From Clostridium cibarium (lineage in GTDB: Bacteria > Bacillota > Clostridia > Clostridiales > Clostridiaceae): a DNA stretch of 64,000 nt. Below the pieces are notes generated by a model. That model was given only the letters and a program-made list of their open reading frames with translations, made no database searches and had not been told where the DNA came from. Both the position numbers and the translations under genes were made by a program. Position 1 is the first letter of the stretch. Every line of letters starts with the position of its first letter. This document shows, one piece after another, positions 24,694 through 34,946 of the stretch. Location of the stretch: the NCBI RefSeq assembly GCF_014836335.1, contig NZ_JACSRA010000018.1, positions 23,995-87,994 of the forward strand. Reading direction: 5' to 3'.

Positions 24694-27600
24694 CTAAAAA
24701 AATCTAGCCTTCCATTGTTCAGTATCAAATTCTTCTACATTAATCTCATTTCCATCCCATTCGACTATTTTTCTAGTTGCATAGTAATTAGGCTTGCCTT
24801 TTTTCTCAGTATAAATTCCCCATGCAACAGTAAAGTTTTTCTTCTTTATCAACTCAATAAGTCTTTCTTTTCTAATAAGCAATGCTCTTTTATATCCATC
24901 GAACACTATATCTAAACAAACTAATTCTCCTGATTTATCATACCATTTGCCATCATATAATTGACTTAGTTCAAAATACTCAACAAGAAATTTACTTGGC
25001 ATTGCATAAGATGAAATAACATCTTCTCTACTTTCTGAAAATGGCGTTGGATTATTATAATCAATACCTGTTTGTATAAATTTATCTTCATCATAATCTC
25101 TTGCGACTTCTAACTCAAAACCCTTATATGCATCTGACCAAAAATATTCTCTTGAAAACACATCATTCACATTATAATTATTTCTTCCCTCTGCAAACTT
25201 TTTAAGTTCTGTCTTTTCTGCAGTATTTAATATCGATACATCATTTGGAACCAATACTGCTATAGCTTTAGCAAAATACTTTTTAGGTTCTTCATCGTAT
25301 CTTAAACAATCACTTTCCCATGTATTATACATTTCTAAAGTCACAAAAGATTCATCATTATATTCAACAAATAATATTTTATCTATAGTAGGTTCTTCCG
25401 ATTTTTCACTTGCCCAAACTTCATTTTGGACATTTGGAATTTTAAATACATCGTTCCATAGGTTCTTTTCTTTTGAAGGCTTCAGCGTCAATAAAGTTGG
25501 ATCTACACCTCTGTACCCAAATTGCCATGGTCCTGTGTATTCATATGGAATAAAAGTCTCCTTAACATCATCCTCTAATTCATCATATTCTTCATTCTCC
25601 AGATCCAATAAATCATCTGAATTATTATAAAGTTTTAAAATTTCTTTTAACCTTTTACTGTGCAATCCCTTATACGCTTTACTATATTCTCGTTTAACTT
25701 CTCCAGGCTTGAAATTGTCAGCAAGTCTTGCTAACATTTCAAAACTTGCTATTCTTTGATACTTCTTCCCAATTCTTTCGTTGCTGTGCGCATGCCTGTC
25801 ATAAGACTTAACTTTTCCATCAAATTTACCATGTAAATTATAATTATATCCATATGTTTCAAAAATCTGTTTTGTGACAATATTACTTAAGTCTTGTGCA
25901 ATAAAATGATACTTCCAAGGATAAACCCAACCTTCAAAAATATATCTGCCAAAATCACCATACCCGATAGAATTTTCACCTGTATTTGTAGCCATAGAGT
26001 GAATTATTGTGTTAATAGAATACATATATGATTTTACATTTTCATCTTTATAATCTACTAAATATTTATCTATTTCCTCTTGACATGGAATTTGGGCATA
26101 CCATTTGCTATTATATGGTGGAATTGTTTTTTCTATATCAAAATTACATTCACCTATCGATTGTATTAAATAATCAATAATTCCTTTTGCATGTGCTCTA
26201 ATTATAATATGTGGGTAAACCTCATTTCTATCAAAAATATCAACATATACTTCTTCTGCAAGTTCTTTAGCGCCTATTAAATTTTGAGAACGTAACACAG
26301 CGCCATACACACTGCAATATAGACCTTCTTTAACATATCCATCATTAACTTGCTTAAATCTCTTTATAATTTCTGCAGCAACCAATAGGTTGTCTTGTAT
26401 TAATGCTACTAAAGACCAAATAGCATTTTCACGATAACTATTATTTGTACTTGCTAAAGACCACACAAGTAGGATAATAATAAGTTCTTTGACCTCTCGT
26501 GTATATTCTTCTAGTTGACTTCTACATAACCGAACTAATGTATTTAATATTCCACTTCCATAAGTTGTATCATCATACAAACATTCAACCCAAAAACTAT
26601 CTCTAACTGCCATTGAATGTTTATTAAGATATTCATGCAATAATAGAGCATTTAATGGATGTCCTTCAATTGGTGCTATAATTAACTGCTTTTCTATTAA
26701 CTTTTTAAAATACCATGGACTTACAATTATGTACTTATTAATCATACTAATAGTTGTTTCCAAAGAAATAGATGTCTTTTTTCTCCACACTAAACTATTA
26801 AGGAATTGATCTAAAACTTTTTCTGCCGTCTCTTCATCAAGTATTTCCAACAATTCTAGTTCAAATTCTTCAGGAATTAAGACAAAAAATTCTTCTATAA
26901 TTCCACTATGAATCTTAATAAAGTACTTTGATAATTCGCCATTTAGGATAGAATCATTCAACTCCTCTTTTGTGTTAATATTAGAAAGTAAATATTGAGC
27001 TGCCAAAATGTTATGGTACCTTTCATAAGCAAACTGTATATATTCTTCCTGACTAGGATAACCATATAATTCAGTATAAAATAATCCATTTTCTATCATT
27101 GCCTGAATAAAATCCACTAATGAGACACCAAATTTTTCAACTACTGCGGCAACAATTTCATAAAACGTACTGATTGTAATCCCATATCGTGCATCATTTT
27201 CAAGACTATATTCGATTATTTTATCTACACTCTTTTTAACAAGTTTTAATCCTTTTTGATATTTACAACGCTCCGAAATACTTTTTTCTACAACTTCAAG
27301 ATATCCCCCAAAAATCTCATTAAACGAACTATACTCTTCAATTTTTACATTTCCAGAAGCACTTACTGTCTTACAAAGAGTATGAAGAAACAGTGGATTA
27401 TAAAAATTTGAGTATAGAATAGGAAAAGTAGGTTTATCTATACCATAATAATCAAAAAAATCTGCAACTGCTTGTGATGAATCCTCAGCGAATCCTCTAT
27501 GTTTTATAACTAAAGTTTTATCTCGCTTTTTATAGTTTTCTGGCAAGCATTTTTTTATATACGTTTCTCTAATACTAATGATTAACTTTATTCTATTATA

Positions 27601-29334
27601 ATTTTCAAAAATACCTATCAAGCCTTCGAAGTACTCTTTCCATACTTCTGAATGATGTCCCTCGTTTATTCCCTCAATAATAAATGGAATAATACAATTA
27701 TTATCTTCAGCAATTTTGTTTAATTCTTCAAGAAAACGCTGTAATGTGTACGGTATATGTAAATATTTTTCTAACATTAAAACAGGATCTAAATCATTAT
27801 TTAAATGCTGTCCCAATATGAATATACAAATTTGATTTTTTAAATAGAACATATTATAAACGAAATGTGCTATTGAATGTGATTTACCAATACCTGCTTC
27901 ACCAGTGATTACCAAACTGTCTGCACAAAATGCCTTTCTGTAATTATCTAAATAACCATTTTTAACACATAAATTTCGCCAATCATAATAATCATTACTA
28001 TTATAGTAATCCTTCTCTGAATTAGTATATTTCTTTCTATTTTCACACTCAACTTCATCTATAAAATCTATCATGTCCTTTTCCAATAAGAACGAATCGA
28101 ATTCTCTATTTTCTAATAAGTCTTCTATTAAAAAGTTCAGTTTATTACTAATATCTAAATTTACATTAACATTAAATCTTGAAATAGCATTTTTAACCTC
28201 TTTTAAAGATAAATATAAATTTCTTTTCTCATCTTCAATAATACAAAACTTGCTCAACCAGTTTGACAATTCAACATCAACATTGAATTCCTTATTAAAT
28301 CGCACTTGTAAATTATCAATAGATGTTTTTATCATATCCTTTAAATAAGGTAAGTCCACACAACTAACAGGTAACAATTTGTTAACTAACAATTCATCAG
28401 ACAATTCCAATTTCATACCAACTATTTTACTCTTATCATAAAATTTATCTCTAAATTTTTGGTATGTCTTTTGATTAGTATTTTTTGCAATATAATCTAG
28501 TATTATATTTATGCACTCATGTTTTCCATCAGGATAAATAATGGCTTGGGTATAATATTCGTTTTCTAATTGTAATCTTCTTTCTTTTGCACCTTCATGT
28601 TTACAACCAACAATAGCATAGTTATTCATTCCTGCTTGAGAAACCTCACATAATAACTCAATTGGTCTATCTTTCTCTATGCTACATCCTAAAAACAATA
28701 TTGCTTTACTTATGTAAGCTTGTTTCAGTGCTTGTATTAAATTAGGATTACTATAAGCTAACTCATACTGTTCTTTTGTTAAAATAATAGATTTTATAGG
28801 TTCAGTAATATCACCATGAATTTTATATAATAGTAATTCCCCATCTCTAAGCGCGCCATTTAAAGCTTCAAAATGACCTGGGTGTGCAACTGATAATACC
28901 ATATCATGCAATCCGTAGACTTTTTCTATTACTTTATCATAATTAGTTGTAATTATTAAACCTTTTTCAAAAATAATTGGTAATAAATTAATTGGCTTAT
29001 CAACAAAATCGAGAAAATTTCTATCTAAATGCTTTTGTCCAAAAGTATCTTTTAGATAATCAGCAAACGTTCTTTGTCCCATTTCTGCATACAAAAAATC
29101 CGCTTTATCCTCATAACTTAAATTATCAAATTTATTTTTTTCTGAAACATCTATAAATTCTGTAAATGTTCTATTTAAAAATCCACTCCAAGAAGGATAT
29201 ACATTTTCAAACAGCATAGACATTCCTGCTCCTACATATGGCACTATACTACTCGATCGAATTTTCTCAATTAAACTATCAATATTACGTTGATTATACG
29301 GAGCATTAAATGCCATAATATCTTCAAAATTCAT
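24694..29334 (-). CDS. SIR2-STAND NTPase, Avs5-like antiphage protein
   Basis: A 1546-residue protein. The N-terminal SIR2 domain (~20-260) has VPYVGAGMS (31-39), TTNYD (129-133) and KIHGD with His173, the residues used for NAD binding and cleavage. A STAND P-loop NTPase follows, with Walker A GEAGIGKS (478-485), Walker B IIPFIIEGINEG (~548-559) and an ISIRETY sensor strand. The last ~900 residues are helical repeat-like and would be the phage sensor. This order matches type 5 Avs (AVAST) proteins, which degrade NAD after recognising a phage protein and abort infection. GGGGGAT precedes the ATG. Single-gene system flanked by direct repeats. Trigger unknown. Confidence 0.85.
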   Translation of the reverse strand: MNFEDIMAFNAPYNQRNIDSLIEKIRSSSIVPYVGAGMSMLFENVYPSWSGFLNRTFTEFIDVSEKNKFDNLSYEDKADFLYAEMGQRTFADYLKDTFGQKHLDRNFLDFVDKPINLLPIIFEKGLIITTNYDKVIEKVYGLHDMVLSVAHPGHFEALNGALRDGELLLYKIHGDITEPIKSIILTKEQYELAYSNPNLIQALKQAYISKAILFLGCSIEKDRPIELLCEVSQAGMNNYAIVGCKHEGAKERRLQLENEYYTQAIIYPDGKHECINIILDYIAKNTNQKTYQKFRDKFYDKSKIVGMKLELSDELLVNKLLPVSCVDLPYLKDMIKTSIDNLQVRFNKEFNVDVELSNWLSKFCIIEDEKRNLYLSLKEVKNAISRFNVNVNLDISNKLNFLIEDLLENREFDSFLLEKDMIDFIDEVECENRKKYTNSEKDYYNSNDYYDWRNLCVKNGYLDNYRKAFCADSLVITGEAGIGKSHSIAHFVYNMFYLKNQICIFILGQHLNNDLDPVLMLEKYLHIPYTLQRFLEELNKIAEDNNCIIPFIIEGINEGHHSEVWKEYFEGLIGIFENYNRIKLIISIRETYIKKCLPENYKKRDKTLVIKHRGFAEDSSQAVADFFDYYGIDKPTFPILYSNFYNPLFLHTLCKTVSASGNVKIEEYSSFNEIFGGYLEVVEKSISERCKYQKGLKLVKKSVDKIIEYSLENDARYGITISTFYEIVAAVVEKFGVSLVDFIQAMIENGLFYTELYGYPSQEEYIQFAYERYHNILAAQYLLSNINTKEELNDSILNGELSKYFIKIHSGIIEEFFVLIPEEFELELLEILDEETAEKVLDQFLNSLVWRKKTSISLETTISMINKYIIVSPWYFKKLIEKQLIIAPIEGHPLNALLLHEYLNKHSMAVRDSFWVECLYDDTTYGSGILNTLVRLCRSQLEEYTREVKELIIILLVWSLASTNNSYRENAIWSLVALIQDNLLVAAEIIKRFKQVNDGYVKEGLYCSVYGAVLRSQNLIGAKELAEEVYVDIFDRNEVYPHIIIRAHAKGIIDYLIQSIGECNFDIEKTIPPYNSKWYAQIPCQEEIDKYLVDYKDENVKSYMYSINTIIHSMATNTGENSIGYGDFGRYIFEGWVYPWKYHFIAQDLSNIVTKQIFETYGYNYNLHGKFDGKVKSYDRHAHSNERIGKKYQRIASFEMLARLADNFKPGEVKREYSKAYKGLHSKRLKEILKLYNNSDDLLDLENEEYDELEDDVKETFIPYEYTGPWQFGYRGVDPTLLTLKPSKEKNLWNDVFKIPNVQNEVWASEKSEEPTIDKILFVEYNDESFVTLEMYNTWESDCLRYDEEPKKYFAKAIAVLVPNDVSILNTAEKTELKKFAEGRNNYNVNDVFSREYFWSDAYKGFELEVARDYDEDKFIQTGIDYNNPTPFSESREDVISSYAMPSKFLVEYFELSQLYDGKWYDKSGELVCLDIVFDGYKRALLIRKERLIELIKKKNFTVAWGIYTEKKGKPNYYATRKIVEWDGNEINVEEFDTEQWKARFF

Positions 29335-29733
29335 AACTTTATCCCCCAGGTCTCATATCATCTTCTATCTCTGTTGCCCCAAAGAAGTCTTTTCAATGAG
29401 AACAATCTCTATTTCATAATTAACATTACATTATTTCATAAAAATAAAGAACCCAAAACAAAATAGGTTTTCATTAATTTCTATAATTTAGGATCCGTCT
29501 ATCCCTGTAACATCACTTACTTGACTATAATTCAGTGTACTACATTCAACTTCATTTTTCACTTAACTACTTTTTCTAATTATATTAGCTTCCCATTATT
29601 AGCCTAACGAGTATATGAATAGAATGTCCAATTATATGGATAATGCGAAGTAGCTAAATAGAACTTAATGTATATGTTACGTCCCATTGATAATTGGAAT
29701 TAATACCTTTATTGTACTCTTTTTCAAAACCGA
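29335..29733. other. Region upstream of the SIR2-STAND gene
   Basis: It should hold the promoter of that gene. The right direct repeat lies at 29599-29650. Nothing else recognised. Confidence 0.4.
29599..29650. repeat. Right direct repeat flanking the SIR2-STAND gene
   Basis: Begins TTAGCCTAACGAGTATATGA and ends ATAATGCGAAG; partner of 24572-24622. A further partial match (ATTAGCCTAATG) is at 29904-29915. Confidence 0.75.
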
Positions 29734-29877
29734 TTAGCTATAGGTATGAAAATCAAATCCATCTTCTGGCTCCCCTATTTCAAAACCTAATACTGCTGAA
29801 GCTTTCTTTTTAAACAGTTCAAACCATGTATCCCATTCTTCTTGCGGCATTTCAGCATAAAAAATTCTCCTTAATTT
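29734..29877 (-). pseudogene. 3' gene remnant
   Basis: Minus-strand frame without a start reads FYAEMPQEEWDTWFELFKKK, ASAVLGFEIGEPEDGFDF, HTYS and stop. This looks like the C-terminus of a real soluble protein. Family not recognised. 29878-30097 is empty. Confidence 0.45.
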
Positions 29878-30097
29878 TTAATGTTACAACTTACCTATAC
29901 AGTATTAGCCTAATGGGAGGTGAATAATAAGTAGTTAAATTATGCTAAAAATCTCATCTTATTTATAATACAGTCACCGTTAATAATCCTATACCATATT
30001 CAAAAAAGTCACTACTCTACATAACCGATGCATTTATGAATTTAAAGCATATCCTTTAAATTCACCACAACCTTCCACTAACTTTAAAAAGAAAATA

Positions 30098-31189
30098 TTA
30101 TTTAACAAAATAATATTCATAATTATCTTTCGCACGAAAATCAACCATTACTCCCACCTTTATTTCATCTATTAATGGTGTTTCAACGATATCCTTTTCT
30201 CCTATTTTCATAGAAATTATTCTTCCGCATTTGATATTATTGTTGTTTTTATTATAAGCAAATATTTTATTGCCTACTTTTAATCGCTGATAATTAACTT
30301 CTAAACATATTATTCTATTATCAATAATCTTTATCGGTTCATTGAGTTTTTCCTTATTCGCATACTCAAATTCATACTCTACTATCTTTTTATCAAGTAT
30401 TTCATTTATTGACTTAATTAATATATCAACATAATTCAAGCAATCTGACATTAAAAGTAAAGATAACAAATTGTCACTTATTATACCATGTGCTATTTGA
30501 TTTCTTCTTTCAGCTAAATCTTCTAATTTAAAAAATAGTGTTTTATTATTTATATCAGCTATATCTTCCTTTTCTATAGATAGCTCTCTCATATTATACT
30601 CTATAAATTTACTATTATTTTTCACTTCATTTAATATTCCTTGGATTCCAACATTATTATATATTTCATTAATAGATTCATACCTAAAGTTAGATGTGTG
30701 ATGTATAAAAGCATCCAAATTTAATGTATATTTTTTATCACTTAAACAGCTATTTAAATTTTTTATTACATCGCTTTTTTTTATATGTTCATATTTACTC
30801 ATTGTATCTATATACTTTAATAAATTAGCACAGAATATTATATGATTTTCAGTTATTTTATTAGGCAATCTATTATATTCCATGATAGTATTATTTAATA
30901 TGCTTAAATATTCTTTTATACTTTCCTCAACATAATTTTCTAATATACCATACATTGTAACTATTATTAAATTATAATCATACATTTTTTTTGTTTTAAG
31001 TTTTTGTAATGATCCAACGAATTCCTTCAAATTGTGCAACTCTTTTAATTCTTTTAGCTCCTGATATTTATCAATCTTATCAAAAAGCTCCACCTCTATA
31101 TCATCAAAAATTTTCATCTTTTCTGAAAGTTCTATATACTTCCTTAATCCATCTATCTTTTTAATGGCTTCAATTAATGCTAATTCCAT
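30098..31189 (-). CDS. HEPN-domain protein (MAE_28990 type), partner of DUF262
   Basis: A 363-residue protein, strongly helical. Residues ~75-250 form a HEPN-like domain with the RNase motif ERRNQIAHG (Arg-x4-His pattern, ~229-237). A charged N-terminal coiled coil (YQELKELKELHNLKEF) and a beta-rich C-terminus (~280-363) surround it. It begins 5 bases after the DUF262 gene and shares its transcript. DUF262-HEPN pairs are described as predicted conflict systems in which HEPN acts as an RNase; which member senses and which kills is not known. Confidence 0.75.
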   Translation of the reverse strand: MELALIEAIKKIDGLRKYIELSEKMKIFDDIEVELFDKIDKYQELKELKELHNLKEFVGSLQKLKTKKMYDYNLIIVTMYGILENYVEESIKEYLSILNNTIMEYNRLPNKITENHIIFCANLLKYIDTMSKYEHIKKSDVIKNLNSCLSDKKYTLNLDAFIHHTSNFRYESINEIYNNVGIQGILNEVKNNSKFIEYNMRELSIEKEDIADINNKTLFFKLEDLAERRNQIAHGIISDNLLSLLLMSDCLNYVDILIKSINEILDKKIVEYEFEYANKEKLNEPIKIIDNRIICLEVNYQRLKVGNKIFAYNKNNNNIKCGRIISMKIGEKDIVETPLIDEIKVGVMVDFRAKDNYEYYFVK

Positions 31190-31194
31190 AACAA

Positions 31195-32388
31195 TTATTC
31201 CTCCAAATATGAAGTAAAGAAATCTCTATATAACTCTCTTCTCTGTTCTATATTAGATTTATTATTGTTTCTACCTTCAAAATACCCATAGTTCTTTTCA
31301 TAGAACTTAATTAAATCTTCTTGTATACTAGCATTAATTAAAAGTAATTTTTCTTTGTGTTCAAATAATTCAGATAGTACATACATTATAGCATCAAATA
31401 CAGTCGTAGTAGCTTTATTTAACCAGTTCCATTTTCCATTTCTTTTTCTCCATAAATAAAAAGCATTTTCACCTAATAAATCATATGCAAATTCTATTAT
31501 TCTTTCAAATTCAGCTTTTAAATCATTTAGTAAATTTTCATTATATAAATTAGCTTTTTTCATATAATAGTCAAAGAACTCATTTAATGTTCTACCTTGA
31601 TATCCATCTATTTGCCTCATTGCAAAAAACCTTAATACGTATTCAACATCTTTCATTTTGCTATACAGCTCATTTTCCATTAGATCATTTTCATAATCTA
31701 TATGGTTTTGATATGAATCCTCTATTGGAACTCCAATTAAAATTTTTAGATATCTATTATCAGACAAACTTAGACATAGTTCATTCATTGGCCCATTATA
31801 CAAAGCATTCCTCGTTTCCTGACCTTCTAATTTAACCCCTCCATTATTAATTCTTTCAAAAACAATTTGCTTCATCCTCCGAGCTTCTGATTTACTCTTT
31901 GCCGTTTCTTGTAGAAGTATTAATGATGATATATATCGTCTATCTATTCCTTGTTTAATTTTAATCGGAAGCTCCTCATAGGTTCGCCCATTTAACTCCT
32001 CCCAATACTCAAGTCCCTCTAATTTAAATTTATTTTTATAAAATTGATCAATTGCAGTTAACCTCTGTAAACCATCCATAACTTCATAATGAGAATAATC
32101 GTCTTCATACAAAAAAATAGGTGGAATTGGAACATTCATAATAAACGATTCTATTAACCTAGATTTTTTCTGATTATTCCATCTATGTCTTCTTTGAAAG
32201 TCAGGATTAAGTTTGTATTTTCCACTATCAATCATTACAGGAATAGTATCTAATGGATATCTTCCTTGTTCTGTAACAATTCTCGATTCTCCAAGAAGAT
32301 ATTTTTTATTAATATCTTCATCACTTAAATTTTTCTGATTATCCGTGTTATCATCAAATTTTATAAATTCATTTTCATATAATCTCAT
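31195..32388 (-). CDS. DUF262 (ParB/GmrSD-N-like) protein
   Basis: A 397-residue protein. The N-terminal DUF262 domain has YKLNPDFQRRHRWNNQKKSR (core QRxxxW) and YEVMDGLQRLTAIDQF (the DGLQR motif), which in GmrSD-like proteins bind and hydrolyse nucleotides or nick DNA. The C-terminal half is helical. GAGGGAT precedes the ATG. First gene of a two-gene operon with the HEPN protein at 31189. Likely the sensor or regulatory half of an antiphage pair; function inferred from family. Confidence 0.85.
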   Translation of the reverse strand: MRLYENEFIKFDDNTDNQKNLSDEDINKKYLLGESRIVTEQGRYPLDTIPVMIDSGKYKLNPDFQRRHRWNNQKKSRLIESFIMNVPIPPIFLYEDDYSHYEVMDGLQRLTAIDQFYKNKFKLEGLEYWEELNGRTYEELPIKIKQGIDRRYISSLILLQETAKSKSEARRMKQIVFERINNGGVKLEGQETRNALYNGPMNELCLSLSDNRYLKILIGVPIEDSYQNHIDYENDLMENELYSKMKDVEYVLRFFAMRQIDGYQGRTLNEFFDYYMKKANLYNENLLNDLKAEFERIIEFAYDLLGENAFYLWRKRNGKWNWLNKATTTVFDAIMYVLSELFEHKEKLLLINASIQEDLIKFYEKNYGYFEGRNNNKSNIEQRRELYRDFFTSYLEE

Positions 32389-33248
32389 TATTATCCCTCA
32401 CTCATCTAAATTTATTTTATATGCAAATTATACTATATTTGAATAAAAAAACAGTAACATCTAAACTTGATACTGATTACGTAGATTTTAATATAAGGGA
32501 ACCTCGTCAAACCTCTCACTTAAAAATACGCTCTTTGTATTATAAATCATCTCAACTTCCCATTATAGACATAATCAGAAGTTAATTTAATATTGTCATT
32601 TTTATTATTAATTGTTCTAAACATCTTAATAAATTTCTTTTTTGAATATTTATCCTCTTATTATTTTAACATTTTCTATTACAATTTTATAATTATTTCA
32701 TAAAATACTATCATCCTCTATAAATTTTATTAATACTTCTCTCAAAACTGTAGTTTTGGACAACCTTTCCTCAATAAAATCCAACTCCCCCCAAATCCTC
32801 CACTCAACTTGTCCAAAGCAAAATATAATGAGCCTATTCCCAAACCCTTGGTCCTAATAAAAATATCATTTCCTCTAGATGCCTCATCCATTATAAATTC
32901 TCTTCCCCAAAGCTCCGCAAGAGAATCAGAAAAAAGACAGGTGTTCCACTAGTCCACCTGATTCCCTTGCTCCGCCCTGTCCACTCACTTCATGGACATA
33001 TCGGTAGCTTGGACAGGCATTACCAAAGGCTCCTTCCTCGCCTACCATAAAGCAAGTCCAAGCCTTTGATTTATATAACAGGCTGCGCCTGTAAGTAGCT
33101 GCTCTACCTCTTCTTATCTATCTTCCAATAAATTTCTCAATACTTTTAATAATCTATAACCTTTAGCTTTTATTTTTTATTTGTTACAATAACCACACTT
33201 ATCTTCATATACTCCTATACCCTATATACCTAATACCAATAATAACTT
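32389..33248. other. Gene-free region with clustered hairpins
   Basis: No supported gene. From ~32890 the base composition is higher in GC than the surroundings, with several inverted repeats: TTCTCTT/AAGAGAA (32900-32926), CCTGTCCA/TGGACAGG (32976-33018) and ACAGGC/GCCTGT (33079-33094). This looks like structured RNA or DNA rather than decayed coding sequence. Confidence 0.5.
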
Positions 33249-33398
33249 GGGCACCTAATCCCACACCCAAAATAGTACAGACCATTGCTCTACATTTCTA
33301 ACCTTATATGAGTTTTCCGACAAGCTCCAACCTCCTCTAAGGTAAGAACTGTTAGGGATTAGGCTAGTCCTATCTTTTGGTACCCGTAGGGGTGCATT
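33249..33398 (+). ncRNA. Candidate structured RNA element, copy A
   Basis: About 150 bases starting GGGCACCT and ending AGGGGTGC. It aligns with the reverse complement of 36212-36360 along its whole length, best at GAACTGTTAGGGATTA and CTAGTCC. The ends pair (GCACC with GGTGC, CCAAAA with TTTTGG). In copy B the inner helix uses different bases (GAAAAAG with CTTTTTC, GGTACCTG with CAGGTACC), so pairing is kept while sequence changes. This supports a conserved RNA or structured mobile end. Orientation is defined by the shared sequence only. Confidence 0.55.
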
Positions 33399-33721
33399 TA
33401 CTACGCTATAAAAAATGCTAGTCCAAATGATAGACTTGCTATTAAAGCAGTTCCATCATTTGAACTAGCTAGAATCATGAGTTACGCATAAATAAAAATG
33501 AATATAACTCCCTATGTTGGCTTCGCCATTTTAGATGTGTGGTCCCCAAAATCCTTTGAACTACCCCAAGGGGAGTCCACTTTGTACAAACTTTTGTCCA
33601 AAGCCAGGATGTACTATCTTCTCACTTGGACAGCCCCAGGGGTGTCCACCTTTGACAATCTATTGTCCAAGGGCTTGTCATATATACCTTTTCTGGATAT
33701 TATCAAATTTATTTGACTCAT
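33399..33721. other. Hairpin-rich tract downstream of the CAAX-protease gene
   Basis: Contains CCCC/GGGG hairpins (ACTACCCCAAGGGGAGT at 33561-33577; GGACAGCCCCAGGGGTGTCC near 33630-33650) and repeats of TTGTCCAA. Short open frames here have no ribosome binding sites. Possibly a terminator cluster or part of the element at 33249. Confidence 0.45.
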
Positions 33722-34552
33722 TTATCTTATAAATGTAGTCATTTCACTTTCCATAGTATTTTCACTAATAAATTCTGTAGTATAATGCCAATTCTTTTTA
33801 ATAAAATTCACAAGCCAAAGTAGTCCCACTATTATACAAATAATTGAGAATATAAATACTGGTAATGTACCTGGTTGTTTTACCTCAGATTCTGCTATAC
33901 TGTTTCCAAAAGTTAAATACTTAAGAAGCTCTATACCAAAATTATTCAGACAATGTATTACCATACCAGGAATTAAACTCTTGTATTTCATATATAGAAT
34001 GCATAGTACTCCCCCTAAAATAGCTGGTGTTATGCCCTTGGTAAGGTGCATTGCTCCAAATATCACAGATGATATAACAATTGCCTTTGCAGGTGAATAT
34101 TTTACAAGTAGCTTATTGAAAATAAGTCCTCTAAAAATAATTTCTTCACAAAATGGAGCAAATATGCATGCTGAAACAAAAGTTTCCACCCAATTTGTAG
34201 GAATATTAATTGGATCACTTTGTCCATCCATTGGGAAAATTAACGTTATAATTGCAGTAAGTAAGAATAATATTCCTAGTCCCAATACTTGCGAAAAAAT
34301 TCCACTTGTAAATATTTCAACAATTTTAAATCTAACAACCTTTAACCACACCTTAATGGATATTTTGAATTTGCTAAACTTATAAAAAATCAATACTGTT
34401 GGGAAAATATACAAAGCAAGTGTTACACTAATAGACGCAGACATATAGCTACTCACATATAACAATTTGCAACATACTAACGATATAATAAATGTTACAA
34501 TACTACCAAAGATTAAATGTCTATATTTTATGCTTTTCAAAACCTCTATCAA
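33722..34552 (-). CDS. CPBP-family intramembrane glutamic protease (CAAX/Abi)
   Basis: About 276 residues with roughly eight transmembrane helices. The three family motifs are visible: EEIIFRG (Glu pair and Arg), FGAMH (His) and HCLNN (His, Asn). These membrane proteases process prenylated or peptide substrates and in Gram-positives often serve in bacteriocin self-immunity or peptide maturation. I favour TTG 34552 because AAAGGA lies upstream. It is the only full-length enzyme inside the pair of inverted ~150-nt elements. Confidence 0.85.
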   Translation of the reverse strand: MIEVLKSIKYRHLIFGSIVTFIISLVCCKLLYVSSYMSASISVTLALYIFPTVLIFYKFSKFKISIKVWLKVVRFKIVEIFTSGIFSQVLGLGILFLLTAIITLIFPMDGQSDPINIPTNWVETFVSACIFAPFCEEIIFRGLIFNKLLVKYSPAKAIVISSVIFGAMHLTKGITPAILGGVLCILYMKYKSLIPGMVIHCLNNFGIELLKYLTFGNSIAESEVKQPGTLPVFIFSIICIIVGLLWLVNFIKKNWHYTTEFISENTMESEMTTFIR

Positions 34553-34946
34553 ATTAATACATCCTTTCCAAAAGTTAAAAATATAAAATATCACTGCCCA
34601 AATTATACCATATATTTACTAAAAGAACTCTTTTTTATATTAAGTGTATTTCTATCTCATCCTTACTTGCAGCATGTTTGACCTTTTAGTCTTTCTAAAT
34701 ATGTCAACGAAATATTTTATCATTGGTTCTATTTCAAAAAAGGGTTTTATATATTTTCTTAATATTCAAATTCCAAAGCTTTTTAAAGTGAATTTCAAAA
34801 TGTTTCAGTAATCTTAATTTATTCAAATATAATAATATTTTTATATTACTTTTACTCCAAAAAGAAAAAAGCACTATTACTAAATTAAAAATTTATAGTC
34901 ATAATACTTTACTTATCTATACAAAAAATAGAGTTAATATTTTAAC
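34553..34946. other. Intergenic region with a terminator
   Basis: A hairpin at 34866-34912 (imperfect AAAGCACTATTACTA / TAGTCATAATACTTT) followed on the minus strand by TTTTTTC ends the DUF3784 gene. Nothing else recognised. Confidence 0.5.

Noticed and set aside
33249..33398. Group I intron or IStron core, because ACAG..CTA and TAGTCC could form a P7-like pairing
   Set aside because: Other conserved core segments and any TnpB or homing gene are absent, and the element's ends pair with each other; kept only as a remote alternative.
33498..33732. Two overlapping plus-strand frames of 65-72 codons
   Set aside because: They run through hairpin-rich DNA, overlap each other in different frames and have odd composition for this genome.
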